The translations under genes were made by a program, and so were the position numbers. A stretch of DNA of 64,000 bases from an uncultured Sanguibacteroides sp. (lineage in GTDB: Bacteria > Bacteroidota > Bacteroidia > Bacteroidales > Marinifilaceae): positions 38,250 through 102,249 of the forward strand of contig NZ_UQRQ01000012.1 of NCBI RefSeq assembly GCF_900543425.1, in the 5' to 3' direction. The notes under the pieces are model-generated. The model was not told the DNA's origin and did not search any database. It worked only from the letters and a program-made list of their open reading frames with translations. This document shows positions 46,101 through 54,605 of the stretch, piece after piece; position 1 is the first letter of the stretch; every line of letters begins with the position of its first letter.

Positions 46101-46542
46101 TTTGTGGACTTATCTTGCCGCACCTTCTTACGCTTACGGAGATATCACGGAGGGTTTTGTGTCTAAAAAAGCCGGCAGGGGTGATTTTAGCGTGGAGTGG
46201 CATGCTCCAATAGAAAAATCAGGAATGTATGAAATTTTTGTTTACATGACTCCAATACCAACTTCTACATGTAAACGTTTTGTGTACAATTGGAAGAATT
46301 CAATTCCTACTAATACCATTCAGTTGTTTCAATATTATCAGGTTACATGTGACGAAGGAGTAAAGGAGATTCCCTTGGATGTAAATATCGATTGGAAAGC
46401 GGAAAAAGGAGGATGGGTGTCTTTAGGACGTTTTAAATTGACGCCTGGAGAACACGTGGTTACTTTAAGTGATAAATCCAACGCCTCGGATTTTAATATC
46501 TATGCCGATGCCGTAAAATGGGTCTACCTGGAAGATAAATAG
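43147..46542 (+). CDS. ABC-2-type permease / M1 peptidase-like / golvesin-like fusion, copy 1
   Basis: 1131 residues. The N-terminal membrane part (about 1-290) has six or seven helices with the ABC-2 permease look. Residues about 300-590 resemble the N-terminal beta domain of M1 aminopeptidases joined to ABC permeases in Bacteroidota (LDMDYQPQGNRMSVDCRLRV, LLTPECVWYPVCTPP). The place of the catalytic domain (about 600-850) keeps helical segments (PLYYDYTISFYSREYPVLDAVL, FLIDFVRQHTFEQVDF) but has no HExxH zinc motif, so it should be inactive as a peptidase. The C-terminus (about 990-1131) is a golvesin-like jelly roll (GDFSVEWHAPIEKSGMYEIFVY, HVVTLSDKSNASDFNIYADAVKWV). No ATPase is adjacent. 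Confidence 0.72.
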   Translation: MIMTLTSLTMVFRYQIKLLFRNWILWLLFLTILVTVVFYQLNTQGTFSGMGGTFYSMLSSFIPATNAWLFNLLQVLPFLYLSGDYIYRNHKLDTLAVIDSREQGNASYIGGMSLGLVTIFLFTGAVSLFLGVLINLFASKLAFNGWYSLFYLFTYIFPTTIFLTGFSFFVVYLTRNRLCSFVILLIYLSLALVLLPDLFQGLLDPFARHIPNTFSDMIGFPDLWGYFFHRVCWFLCGVGFFSAAVVLSRRLPNNTQDKRLWKLVCMTCFIFGAGSGTTFYLRYQGSVEARRLYRDVYVQYNSYPKVTLFHLDMDYQPQGNRMSVDCRLRVRNQNKERVEKILFYLNPSLKLKSVRIDGKDISWEREEQVILLDHELVAGEKCDIAISYGGKIDERLCYLDIPDKTFFDLSDRGIYTCRFGKRFAYLGEDYTLLTPECVWYPVCTPPVNPVNVYAVDKHFFNSTLKVCDTGEKSVFSQGAPSKEKEVTLFRSTKPLVGMSLVVGTYTGEMLAVDSVLYGYYVYPGHGDYFNGLELVPDSLSRVISSFSKTGHGKSYPFDRLLFLETPLSFCSFYRASRNGSGYVQPEMFLFPEQMIGMSLPDFKEEMYRMREKDRVKGRKILTLFEYEMRILDRTVNQLLFHTKIRLNNLLNMFSNKEKEHFVNNPYVDFPLYYDYTISFYSREYPVLDAVLKRMVGRADFEEHLRVVYPNVISGVIYNARVRHYLSNNSFSDALSDMLFPSTWLNDLLSIKVDQLKDILLLNSSSEELNKFLIDFVRQHTFEQVDFETLNIAYKQEVNVDWAEFLSQWYLGNKLPAYIIRDFKMVEIVEPGMTENLADNKRYKVQASIYNTGEVDGIVSFAFYTDRGPQRKNFMIKKQEGQRIEWIEDKVGYDMSLLTNIARNNPEARSVAPRKGYTTSDTVQRVEKLPFSYFQPPANEIIVNEDDDGFRVIQPKSRLLLGRLYGQEEEGYITINGSSPYTGELPLWTYLAAPSYAYGDITEGFVSKKAGRGDFSVEWHAPIEKSGMYEIFVYMTPIPTSTCKRFVYNWKNSIPTNTIQLFQYYQVTCDEGVKEIPLDVNIDWKAEKGGWVSLGRFKLTPGEHVVTLSDKSNASDFNIYADAVKWVYLEDK

Positions 46543-46571
46543 CACTTGGGGACGGGGTTAAAGTGCTATTT
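46537..46571 (+). terminator. Terminator of copy 1
   Basis: Perfect 11-bp stem AAATAGCACTT / AAGTGCTATTT with loop GGGGACGGGGTTA. The stop codon TAG lies inside the left arm. The same hairpin follows copy 2, so it was part of the duplicated unit. Confidence 0.75.
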
Positions 46572-46611
46572 ATGATTCATGTTAATAGTGTATTTGTGAT
46601 ATAAAGAATTT

Positions 46612-49600
46612 ATGATTATGGCATTATCCTTCCTTTTCACGATAGTTCGTTACCAGGTGAAATTACTATTTCGTGATTGGATTTTATGGCTTTTGTTTTT
46701 GGCGCTGTTGGTCACGACTTTAATTTATCAACTGAATACCCAGGGTACTTTTTCCGGTACGGGTGGTAATTTTTACTCGATGCTTCCCTCTTTTATTCCC
46801 GCGACCAACGCCTGGTTCTTTAATCTCTTGCAGGTATTGCCCTTATTGTACCTCTCGGGTAATTATATTTACAGGAACCGCAAGCTGGATACTCTTGCCG
46901 TTATCGATTCCCGTGCACAGGGTAACGCTTCTTGCACGGGTGGTATGAGTTTAGGTATAGTCATTGTTTTTTTGTTTTTCGGTGCGATAAGTTTGTTCTT
47001 GGGGATACTCGTTAATTTATTTGCCAGTAAACTGGCTTTTAACGGGTGGTATTCCTTGTTTTATCTTTTTACTTATATTGTACCGACCACGATCTTTTTG
47101 ACGGGTTTTTCTTTTTTCGTGGTATACTTAACCCGTAACCGTCTTTTTTCTTTTATTCTCTTAATCGGGTATTTATTGCTGACCGTCGTTCTCTTGCCGG
47201 ATGCATGCCAGGGCTTGTTTGATCCTTTTGCCCGTCATGTACCCAATATATTTTCCGATATGGTCGGTTTCCCTGACCCGTGGGGTTATTTTTTTCACCG
47301 GTTTTGCTGGTTGTTGTGTGGTATAGGTTTTTTTAGCGCCGCGGTGGTGTTGTCCCGCCGTCTCCCGAATAGTGCACGGGAGAAGCGTTTATGGAGGTTT
47401 GTCTGCGTGATATGTTTTGTTCTTGGAGTCGGTAGCGGCATGACTTTTTATCTAAGATATCAAGGTGCTGTCGAGGCTCGTCGTCTCTATCGTGATGTAT
47501 ACGTCCATTACAATTCCTACCCCAAAGTCACCCTGCTCGATTTGGATATGGATTACGAGTCTCGTGGAAATCGATTGTCTGTCAATTGTCGTTTACGTGT
47601 TCGGAATCAAAACAAGGAACGCGTGGAGAATCTTCTTCTTTACCTGAATCCTTCTTTAGAATTAGAATCGGCACGTGTCGACGGGAAGGATATCCCGTGG
47701 AAGCGAGATGAACAGGTGCTCCTGCTCTCTGGCGGTTTGGCGGCGGGGGAAGAGTGCGAGGTGGATATACGTTACAGCGGAAAGATCGATGAACGTGTAT
47801 GTCACGTGGACATCCCGGATAAAACGTTTTTCGATCTTTCGGACCGGGGAGATTTCACGTGTCGTTTCGGGAAGCGTTTCGCTTACTTGGGAGAGGCTTA
47901 CACTCTTCTCACCCCAGAATGCTTGTGGTACCCGGTATGTACACCCCCGGTTAACCCGGGGAATGTATACGCTGTTGATAAACATTTTTTCAATTCGACG
48001 CTAAAGGTAAGCGGCACTGGGGACAAGGCTGTTTTTTCTCAAGGAGCGTCGTCCAAGGAAAGAGATGTTACCTTATTCCGTTCGACAAAGCCTCTTGTCG
48101 GGTTATTGCTGGTGGTAGGTACTTACACGGGCGATATGTTGCCGGTGGATTCGGTGCAGTACGGTTATTATGTTTACCCGGGACACGGTGATTACTTTAA
48201 CGGTTTGGAGGTCGTGCCGGATTCACTCCCTGGGGTGATTTCTTCTTTTTCAAAAGCGGGACACGGGAAGTCTTACCCTTTCGATCGTTATCTTTTTGTG
48301 GAGACCCCGCTCTCGTTTTGTAGTTTCTACCGGGTCTCTCGGAATGGAAGCGGGTACGTGCAGCCGGAGATGTACTTTTTTCCTGAGCAGATGATCGGTA
48401 TACCTCTCCCGAACTTTAAAGAAGAGGTTACTCGGATGAGAGAAGATGATCGGATGGCAGGTAGAAGAGAGTACACGCAATTCGAGCGTGAAGTAAGGGT
48501 ATTAGATAGAATCGTTTGGCAGATGTTATTTAGTAGTAAAGTGGTTAAGATTCAATCTGATAACCTGTTGAACAAGTTTATCAAAAAAGAGAAACAAATT
48601 TTTAATGGTAAATTATTATACGTTTTCGAGAATAATCCATATACCGATTTTCCACTTTATTATGACTACACGATTAGTTTTCGTTCGAGAGAATACCCGG
48701 TGCTTGATGTTCTGTTTAATCAGATGACCTATATGGCTGATTTTGAAGAATACATGAGACTTACAAATCATAATGCTATAGGAAGAGTAATTGATAACTC
48801 TAGTGTAAGATACTATCTTTCTAAAAATAGTTTCTCAGATGCTCTTTTAGATACCTCGTTTCCGTCAGTTTGGTTGAATGATTTGTTCGGGATAAAAGTC
48901 GATCAGCTTAAAGATATACTCTTGTTGTATTCTTCTTCAGAGGAATTGAACAAGTTCCTGATTGATTTTGTCGGGCAGCATACATTTGAACAAGTTGATT
49001 TTGAAATACTTAATGTTGCATATAAACAGAAGTTTGGAATTGATTTGTCAGAATTTTTACCGCAATGGTATTCGGGAAATAAACTTCCGGCATATATCAT
49101 AAGAGATTTTAAAATGACTAAGATAATCGAGCCTGGGGCAAATGAGGATGGTATAGGTAATCAACGCCATAAAGTGCAGGTAAGTATATATAATGTTGGA
49201 GAAGTGGATGGAATCATTTCATTTAATTACGCTTCTACAAGAGGAATTCAACGGAAAAATTTTCTAGTAAAAAAGAGTGAGGGGCAGAGAATAGAATGGA
49301 TAGGAGAACAGATGAGTTTTAGTGTTGATTTAATTACCAATATAGCCCGGAATAATCCGGGAATAAGATATGTATATGAAAATTCTACTACTACTGACAC
49401 TACACAGCGGATAGAGCAATTACCCTTTAGTTATTTTCAACCTCCGGCCAACGAGATTATTGTCAACGAGGATGACGAGGGCTTCCGGGTGATACAACCG
49501 AGATCCCGCTTGTTGCTCGGTCGTTTACTCGGTCAACGGGAAGAAGGATATATCACTATTGATGGTAGTTCTCCGTATACCGGAGAGCTTCCTGAGTGGA

Positions 49601-50034
49601 CTTATTTTGCCGCACCTTTTTACGCTTACGGTGATATCACGGAGGGTTTTTTATCTAAGAAAGCAGGTAGGGGTGATTTTAGCGTGGAATGGCATGCTTC
49701 AATAGAAAAGACGGGGATGTATGAAGTTTTTGTTTATATGACTCCCATCCCTTGTTTCACGTGTAAGCGCTATATATATAACTTGAGAAATTCAATTCCT
49801 ACTAATATCATTCAGTTATTTCAGTATTACACGGTCACGTGTGACGAGGGTGTGAAAGAGATTCCCTTGGATGTTAATATCGGTTGGCAAGCGGAAAAAG
49901 GGAAATGGATATCATTGGGACGTTTTAAATTGACACCCGGAGAACACGTGGTTACTTTAAGTGATAAATCCAACGCCTCGGATTTTAATATCTATGCCGA
50001 TGCCGTAAAATGGATCTACCTGGAAGATAAATAG
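46612..50034 (+). CDS. ABC-2-type permease / M1 peptidase-like / golvesin-like fusion, copy 2
   Basis: 1140 residues, tandem paralogue of the preceding gene with the same domain order. The first 590 residues and the last 150 are very similar between copies. The middle (about 590-790: QFEREVRVLDRIVWQMLFSSK against LFEYEMRILDRTVNQLLFHTK, and FNQMTYMADFEEYMRLTNHN against LKRMVGRADFEEHLRVVYPN) is much more diverged. HExxH is again missing. The start MIMALSFLF matches copy 1 MIMTLTSLT. The duplicated unit spans about 3.4 kb including its terminator. Confidence 0.72.
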   Translation: MIMALSFLFTIVRYQVKLLFRDWILWLLFLALLVTTLIYQLNTQGTFSGTGGNFYSMLPSFIPATNAWFFNLLQVLPLLYLSGNYIYRNRKLDTLAVIDSRAQGNASCTGGMSLGIVIVFLFFGAISLFLGILVNLFASKLAFNGWYSLFYLFTYIVPTTIFLTGFSFFVVYLTRNRLFSFILLIGYLLLTVVLLPDACQGLFDPFARHVPNIFSDMVGFPDPWGYFFHRFCWLLCGIGFFSAAVVLSRRLPNSAREKRLWRFVCVICFVLGVGSGMTFYLRYQGAVEARRLYRDVYVHYNSYPKVTLLDLDMDYESRGNRLSVNCRLRVRNQNKERVENLLLYLNPSLELESARVDGKDIPWKRDEQVLLLSGGLAAGEECEVDIRYSGKIDERVCHVDIPDKTFFDLSDRGDFTCRFGKRFAYLGEAYTLLTPECLWYPVCTPPVNPGNVYAVDKHFFNSTLKVSGTGDKAVFSQGASSKERDVTLFRSTKPLVGLLLVVGTYTGDMLPVDSVQYGYYVYPGHGDYFNGLEVVPDSLPGVISSFSKAGHGKSYPFDRYLFVETPLSFCSFYRVSRNGSGYVQPEMYFFPEQMIGIPLPNFKEEVTRMREDDRMAGRREYTQFEREVRVLDRIVWQMLFSSKVVKIQSDNLLNKFIKKEKQIFNGKLLYVFENNPYTDFPLYYDYTISFRSREYPVLDVLFNQMTYMADFEEYMRLTNHNAIGRVIDNSSVRYYLSKNSFSDALLDTSFPSVWLNDLFGIKVDQLKDILLLYSSSEELNKFLIDFVGQHTFEQVDFEILNVAYKQKFGIDLSEFLPQWYSGNKLPAYIIRDFKMTKIIEPGANEDGIGNQRHKVQVSIYNVGEVDGIISFNYASTRGIQRKNFLVKKSEGQRIEWIGEQMSFSVDLITNIARNNPGIRYVYENSTTTDTTQRIEQLPFSYFQPPANEIIVNEDDEGFRVIQPRSRLLLGRLLGQREEGYITIDGSSPYTGELPEWTYFAAPFYAYGDITEGFLSKKAGRGDFSVEWHASIEKTGMYEVFVYMTPIPCFTCKRYIYNLRNSIPTNIIQLFQYYTVTCDEGVKEIPLDVNIGWQAEKGKWISLGRFKLTPGEHVVTLSDKSNASDFNIYADAVKWIYLEDK

Positions 50035-50074
50035 CACTTGGGTAGCACTTGGGGACGGGGGTAAAGTGCTATAT
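50032..50074 (+). terminator. Terminator of copy 2, with an 11-bp tandem duplication
   Basis: TAGCACTTGGG occurs twice in tandem (50032-50042 and 50043-50053). TAGCACTT then pairs with AAGTGCTA (50064-50071) as in the terminator of copy 1. Confidence 0.7.
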
Positions 50075-50102
50075 ATTTTAACGTACGATTAAAAGTAACG
50101 AT

Positions 50103-50954
50103 ATGGAAATAAAATCTCTTGGAAAGACGGACTTTGAGACTGTGTTTGAAGCATTTTATCAGGCTTTTGTCGATTATGAGGTTCAGCTAAATAGGATGCA
50201 GCTTCAAACCATGTTAAAAAGGCGGGGATATGATCCTACACTCTCTTTTGCCGCTTTTGACAAAGGTAAAATCGTTGCTTTTACGTTTAATGGTATCGGA
50301 AATTTCGGTGGGATGTCAACGGCTTACGATACGGGTACCGGGACTTTGAAAGATTATAGAGGAAAAGGGTTGGCTACGGAGGTTTTTAACTATTCCATTC
50401 CGTATTTAAAAAAAATGGGGATTAAGCAATATTTGCTGGAGGTGTTGCAACACAATACAAAGGCTGTTTCTGTTTATAGGAATCTCGGATTCGAGGTGAC
50501 CCGTGAATTTAATTATTTTATTGCTAAAAATGAGGATGTTCGAGATGACGTTAAAAATTCGAATACCTCCGGTATACTTAGGCAAATTGATCTTGAGGAG
50601 TTTGATTCTATTCCTGAATTTTGGGATTTTACCCCATCCTGGCAGAATAGTTTTGAATCCATCCAAAGAGCTACCGATGATTTTGTTTGTTTGGGCGTCT
50701 TTACTGGAGAGAAACTTGTCGGCTACTGTGTTTTTGAACCTGCTTCCGGAGATATAACCCAAATAGCGGTCGATAAACGATACAGAAGGAGAGGAATTGC
50801 TTCCGTGTTACTTCATGAAATGATTAAATTAAATCAAAATGATACAGTGAAAATCATAAATACGGATATTTTATCACCTTCGATCACGGATTTCCTAAAG
50901 GCGAGAAATATAGATATACAAGGAAAGCAATTTGAAATGATAAAACAGTTATAG
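50103..50954 (+). CDS. Tandem-GNAT acetyltransferase
   Basis: 283 residues with two GNAT domains. The first (about 1-145) has the acetyl-CoA loop DYRGKGLATEVF and AVSVYRNLGFEV. The second (about 160-283) has TQIAVDKRYRRRGIASVLLHEM. Both pyrophosphate-binding loops (RxxGxA) look intact. Substrate unknown. It starts about 30 bp after the terminator of copy 2 and ends at a strong bidirectional terminator. Confidence 0.85.
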   Translation: MEIKSLGKTDFETVFEAFYQAFVDYEVQLNRMQLQTMLKRRGYDPTLSFAAFDKGKIVAFTFNGIGNFGGMSTAYDTGTGTLKDYRGKGLATEVFNYSIPYLKKMGIKQYLLEVLQHNTKAVSVYRNLGFEVTREFNYFIAKNEDVRDDVKNSNTSGILRQIDLEEFDSIPEFWDFTPSWQNSFESIQRATDDFVCLGVFTGEKLVGYCVFEPASGDITQIAVDKRYRRRGIASVLLHEMIKLNQNDTVKIINTDILSPSITDFLKARNIDIQGKQFEMIKQL

Positions 50955-51043
50955 CGTGATTTTATAGTAAAATTACTGTTTTATGTTTCTTTTGCTGTTC
51001 GATTTTTATCCGATAGGTTTTGGAGAAAGAATAAAATGTCCTG

Positions 51044-51075
51044 AAAAAAGTGCCGTTAGTAAAGCGGCACTTTTT
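51044..51075. terminator. Bidirectional terminator
   Basis: AAAAAAGTGCCG, loop TTAGTAAAG, CGGCACTTTTT. It serves the GNAT gene on the plus strand and the aldo/keto reductase on the minus strand. Confidence 0.9.
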
Positions 51076-51133
51076 CAATTTATAATATATCGATAGCTTG
51101 TTGTTTTTTCAGAGTCGTATTATTATATTCATC

Positions 51134-52546
51134 TTAGAATACCCGTCCTTGTTTCAGATCCTCGACGAATTTATCAATGCGTTGCATCTGAGCAGGTATG
51201 TTAATGTTTTGTGGACAATGCGGATTGCATTGGTCACAGCCGATGCAATGATTGGCTTGCCGTAAACGCGGAACGGAACGGTCGTAGCCGATAAGGAATA
51301 CCCGGCGGGCTTTGCGGTAGTTCGTGTCCTGTGATGAAGATGGCATGTTGCCTTCGTTGATGCACTTGTTGAAGTGGAGTAGAATGCCCGGAATATCCAG
51401 CCCGTAAGGACACGGCATACAGTATTTGCAGTCGTTGCAGGGGATGGTCGGGTAACGGAGCAGTTGTTGAGCCGTTTCCTCCAGAAATTCTTTGTCTTCG
51501 GTGGTCAGTTCTTCGAGCGGCGAGTAGGTGCGTAAATTGTCCTTCAAGTGTTCCATGTAGGTCATACCACTCAGAACGGTTAGTACACCCGGAAACGAAC
51601 CGGCGAAGCGGAACGCCCAGGATGCGACGCTCGATTCGGGACGGCGTTGTTTCAATTTGGCGGCGATATGGTCGTGTACATTTGAAAGACGTCCGCCCAG
51701 CAACGGTTCCATGATAACGGCCGGAATACTCCGTTTTTCCAACTCTCCGTAAAGATATTCGGCATCCGTATTGCGGGTATTCACCTCTTTAGCATGTTTC
51801 CAGTCCACGTAATTGAGCTGAATTTGCACGAAATCCCATTTGATTTCGTCGTGCCGGGAGAGTAGGTAATCGAACACACGGATATCCCCGTGATAAGAGA
51901 ATCCGAGATTACGGATACGTCCAGCTTCCCGTTCCGTGAGTAGAAAATTTAATATTCCGTTATCGATGTAGCGTGCTTCGAACTCTTTCATGCCGGTTCC
52001 CATTCCAACGCCATGCAGTAATAGGTAATCGATGTAGTCAACCTGTAACTCTTTTAACGAGTTGCGATACATGGCAATCGATGCCTCTCTGCTCCAGGTG
52101 GAGGGGGCGAAGTTCGATAATTTGGTAGCGATAAAATATTTGTTGCGCGGATGACGACTGAGTGCAATGCCCGTCGCATGTTCCGAACGTCCTTTGCAAT
52201 AGGCAGGTGACGTATCGAAATAGTTTACCCCATGGGCAATAGCGTAATCGACCAGTTCGTTGACGGTTTCCTGATCGATCTCGTCACCATTTTCCCGGGC
52301 ACTACTGTTGGAGATTGTAGGCCAACGCATGCAACCGTAGCCAAGAATCGATACGCGGTCTCCGTTGGTCGGATGGGTGCGATAGGTCATTTCACCCGGT
52401 TGTTTCTCTCCTGATATATTGTCGGCGGAACTGTTTTTGTTATTTCCGCAACCGGGCAGTCCGGTTACGGTTATTGCGGCTCCGGCAGTTCCCAATATTT
52501 TCAGGAAGTCACGGCGGTCTATTTCTTTCTTTTTCTTGTTTTCCAT
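51134..52546 (-). CDS. Aldo/keto reductase with twin-Arg signal and 4Fe-4S domain
   Basis: 470 residues. The N-terminus has a twin-arginine motif (RRDFLK) with a hydrophobic stretch ending LPGCG, so it is exported folded and may be a lipoprotein. The aldo/keto reductase TIM barrel (about 55-355) has SILGYGCMRWPT, YFDTSPAYCKGRSE and IDYLLLHGVG. The C-terminal ferredoxin-like part carries two Cys clusters, CNDCKYCMPCPYG and CIGCDQCNPHCPQ, suited to two 4Fe-4S clusters. This Bacteroidota family is probably an oxidoreductase of unknown substrate. The broken cupin gene lies just upstream on the same strand. Confidence 0.9.
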   Translation of the reverse strand: MENKKKKEIDRRDFLKILGTAGAAITVTGLPGCGNNKNSSADNISGEKQPGEMTYRTHPTNGDRVSILGYGCMRWPTISNSSARENGDEIDQETVNELVDYAIAHGVNYFDTSPAYCKGRSEHATGIALSRHPRNKYFIATKLSNFAPSTWSREASIAMYRNSLKELQVDYIDYLLLHGVGMGTGMKEFEARYIDNGILNFLLTEREAGRIRNLGFSYHGDIRVFDYLLSRHDEIKWDFVQIQLNYVDWKHAKEVNTRNTDAEYLYGELEKRSIPAVIMEPLLGGRLSNVHDHIAAKLKQRRPESSVASWAFRFAGSFPGVLTVLSGMTYMEHLKDNLRTYSPLEELTTEDKEFLEETAQQLLRYPTIPCNDCKYCMPCPYGLDIPGILLHFNKCINEGNMPSSSQDTNYRKARRVFLIGYDRSVPRLRQANHCIGCDQCNPHCPQNINIPAQMQRIDKFVEDLKQGRVF

Positions 52547-52551
52547 TTTTC

Positions 52552-52879
52552 CTATTTATTTTCAGGTATTACTTTGTTTAAACAGGGAATCGCGTTGAGT
52601 GTATGCGGACAACCGATATAGAGTAGCAGTTGTGTGTGACGAACTGATGTTTGATACGGGAACATTAAGGGTTTTATTTCGTGTTAACGGTGCAAGATAG
52701 GTCTGATCAATAAAATGTTTGGAAAATTCTGCGGGTAACTTCTCGCCTTGCTGGAACATCTGTTGGAACGTCCTCTCTTTTTGTATGTTTTTTTCTTTTT
52801 TGACTTGTTGTGCATAAGTGCCAAAGTATGATACCGACATCAGTATGGCTGTAAAAATCGTTTTTCGATTCATAGTCAT
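52552..52879 (-). pseudogene. Relic of a cupin/carboxymuconolactone decarboxylase-like secreted protein
   Basis: The frame opens with a good signal peptide (IFTAILMSVSYFGTYAQQ) and then reads TFQQMFQQGEKLPAEFSKHFIDQTYLAPL and NVPVSN, which is how cupin/CMD proteins of this kind begin. Immediately afterwards another frame reads HTQLLLYIGCPHTLNAIPCLNKV up to a TAG at 52552, the C-terminal end of a carboxymuconolactone decarboxylase domain. The middle is deleted and the two ends are out of frame, so the gene is broken. It lies 5 bp upstream of the aldo/keto reductase, with which it was probably co-transcribed. Confidence 0.7.
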
Positions 52880-53231
52880 TTTTATTAATGTTATTACTTT
52901 TATCGGGCATTCAGGCGGATGTCACAATAATTTTCTGATTACAATAGACGATACTTCCTCGTCGTATTAATTTTTTACATTACAAAATTACGGTGTTATT
53001 TTTAACCGGGTAGTAGATGAATTACAGGTTTTCTTACCAATCTTACGGATTGTTGTATTTAACTATAATGTCTTGTCTTAAAATGTTTACGATTTTAAAT
53101 TAAAAATCTTCACTCTGCAATTAACAAGGGATTAAGTAATTGAGAGTCTTAATAATTGAAATGGAGGAGGAGACAATAATATATTCTGGAAAAATGAAAT
53201 TCTTGTATTAAAAATTTATTGCGGTGAATTT
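52880..53231. other. Gene-free intergenic stretch
   Basis: A+T-rich. On the minus strand TAATTTTG (52983-52990) is a possible -7 element for the cupin relic and aldo/keto reductase. Nothing else is recognised. Confidence 0.5.
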
Positions 53232-53711
53232 TTATTTTTTCCCGATATCGAAAAAATCTGTAAGGGTCGTTTCGCTCCAGCTATCTATCAGGACGGGAGA
53301 GGTAAAGTCATTTCCTTTGACAGGCTTGATCGGTTTAACTTGTTTAACGCCTTTTATTTTTTCGGGATGTGTGACTACGGTATTAATTCCCCCTTTTACA
53401 ATTCCGTGTTTTGCACCGACGGCATGATAAGTCTTATTGTCATATAGAATTCCATCCGAATACCATCCCAAGAGTTTGCCATTAAAACTATAGACCTGCT
53501 CTTTCGGTTCAATGTAAGCGACAGGTTCTCCCTCAAATGTATATATTGTCGCTTCGTCTTTATAATCAATATAAGCGATCGCCTCTTTGTTTTCGTCGTA
53601 TAATGTTATTTGTAACTCATCTTGAGGCTTATTGTCGTCACCATTGTCATCGGAATTACATCCGGCACACAAAGCGAGAATAGAAAATATTGTCAAATAT
53701 AAATTTTTCAT
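53232..53711 (-). CDS. Small lipoprotein with repeated beta hairpins (4-fold beta-flower type)
   Basis: 159-residue lipoprotein (lipobox CAGC, C18). After an acidic linker the same pattern repeats four times: ITLYDENKEAIAYIDY, ATIYTFEGEPVAYIEP, QVYSFNGKLLGWYSDG, ILYDNKTYHAVGAKHG. This fits the 4-fold beta-flower domain, whose function is not established. The C-terminal tail (KPIKPVKGNDFTSPVLIDSW) is basic then hydrophobic. A promoter precedes it. Confidence 0.72.
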   Translation of the reverse strand: MKNLYLTIFSILALCAGCNSDDNGDDNKPQDELQITLYDENKEAIAYIDYKDEATIYTFEGEPVAYIEPKEQVYSFNGKLLGWYSDGILYDNKTYHAVGAKHGIVKGGINTVVTHPEKIKGVKQVKPIKPVKGNDFTSPVLIDSWSETTLTDFFDIGKK

Positions 53712-53808
53712 AGTAATAATGCTGTAAAGATTTTTGAAAATGGCGGTTCGGAAAGGGACTTCAATAGTTTTGGCTTGTCTTTCGGATCATCCATTATTTT
53801 TCAGAGTG

Positions 53809-53838
53809 CAAATATATATACTTTTAGAGAAGTACAAA
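53809..53838 (-). promoter_or_regulatory. Promoter of the beta-flower lipoprotein gene
   Basis: On the minus strand TTTG, 18 bp, TATATTTG, about 98 bp before the start codon. The remaining 53840-54029 sequence holds nothing recognisable. Confidence 0.6.
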
Positions 53839-54029
53839 ATAATAAGGGTTGTTTCGGTTGTGTTAATATCTGGTTTATTATAACAAGAACAAAGAACGAA
53901 AGAATGATGTGATTTGTATGTTAAGTAGTTGATAGTTTGCAATTTAATTAAAAATCAAAAATAAATAGAAGATTGTTTCTTATTTTGCAATAAACATAGT
54001 AACGAATTATAAAACATTAATTGATATTT

Positions 54030-54279
54030 ATGCTTATGATGGCAGGGATTTATTTTACGACCTCATGTTTATCAGTAATACGACTACGGCGGTACTTCTT
54101 GCTCCCATTGCGATGCAGAGTGCAGTTTAAATAGGGACTAGTCCCATGCCATTTCTTTTTGCGGTAACGCTTGGTGCAGCATGTGTTTTGTTTCTCCGTT
54201 TTCAACTCCTCCTAATGCTTTGGTGATGTCTGCCTGGCAATATACCTTTACAAACAAAGAGTTAAATCATAAACTGTGA
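54030..54279 (+). pseudogene. Relic of an SLC13/DASS-family permease
   Basis: Three frames must be joined to read the C-terminal part of a divalent anion:sodium symporter: MLMMAGIYFTTS (from 54030), then MFISNTTTAVLLAPIAMQSAV (from 54065) ending at an in-frame TAA (54128), IGTSPMPFLFAVTLGAA, then VSPFSTPPNALVMSAWQYTF in a third frame ending at TGA 54277. The SNTTTAVLLAPIA and STPPNALV motifs are the second-repeat signatures of the family. At least two frameshifts and one stop make it non-functional, and most of the gene is gone. Confidence 0.78.
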
Positions 54280-54355
54280 CCAAAAATTAAAAGTGAAGAG
54301 GAAGGAATAAGAACGGAGGGTAGTGAAAGAAAAGCTTCTGTTTTATATGGTCGTT

Positions 54356-54605
54356 TTATCTGCCTTTCTTGGAAATGTCAGCTGTTTTTTTATTGTTTAA
54401 AGGATTTATCCAATCTTCTATTTTGTCGTATAGTAGTTCAAAAACACTACGGCGTGCAACAATAAAACGGCAACTTGCATTCATTCCGTATTTTATATAT
54501 CCTTTGTGTCCATTTTTCAATTCAAGGTATTTAGGAGTAAAATCACACCGTACTTTGTAAAAATTCCCTTGATACGTGATCGTGGGATTTTTTGAGATAT
54601 AGGTA
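54356..54605 (-). pseudogene. Relic of an HlyD-family secretion protein (C-terminal end)
   Basis: On the minus strand an open frame reads NPTITYQGNFYKVRCDFT, YIKYGMNASCRFIVARRSV and FELLYDKIEDWINPLN, then stops at 54356. This is the C-terminal signature of HlyD-like periplasmic adaptors for bacteriocin-type exporters (GMxxxxRFIVARRSLxxLLxDKxDDW). The N-terminal part is missing: it joins directly to the C39-peptidase remnant, so a large internal deletion removed the ABC transporter body and most of hlyD. Confidence 0.72.

Noticed and set aside
43147..50034. Calling the paired fusion proteins active M1 aminopeptidases
   Set aside because: Neither copy contains HExxH with a downstream Glu, so the zinc site is missing.
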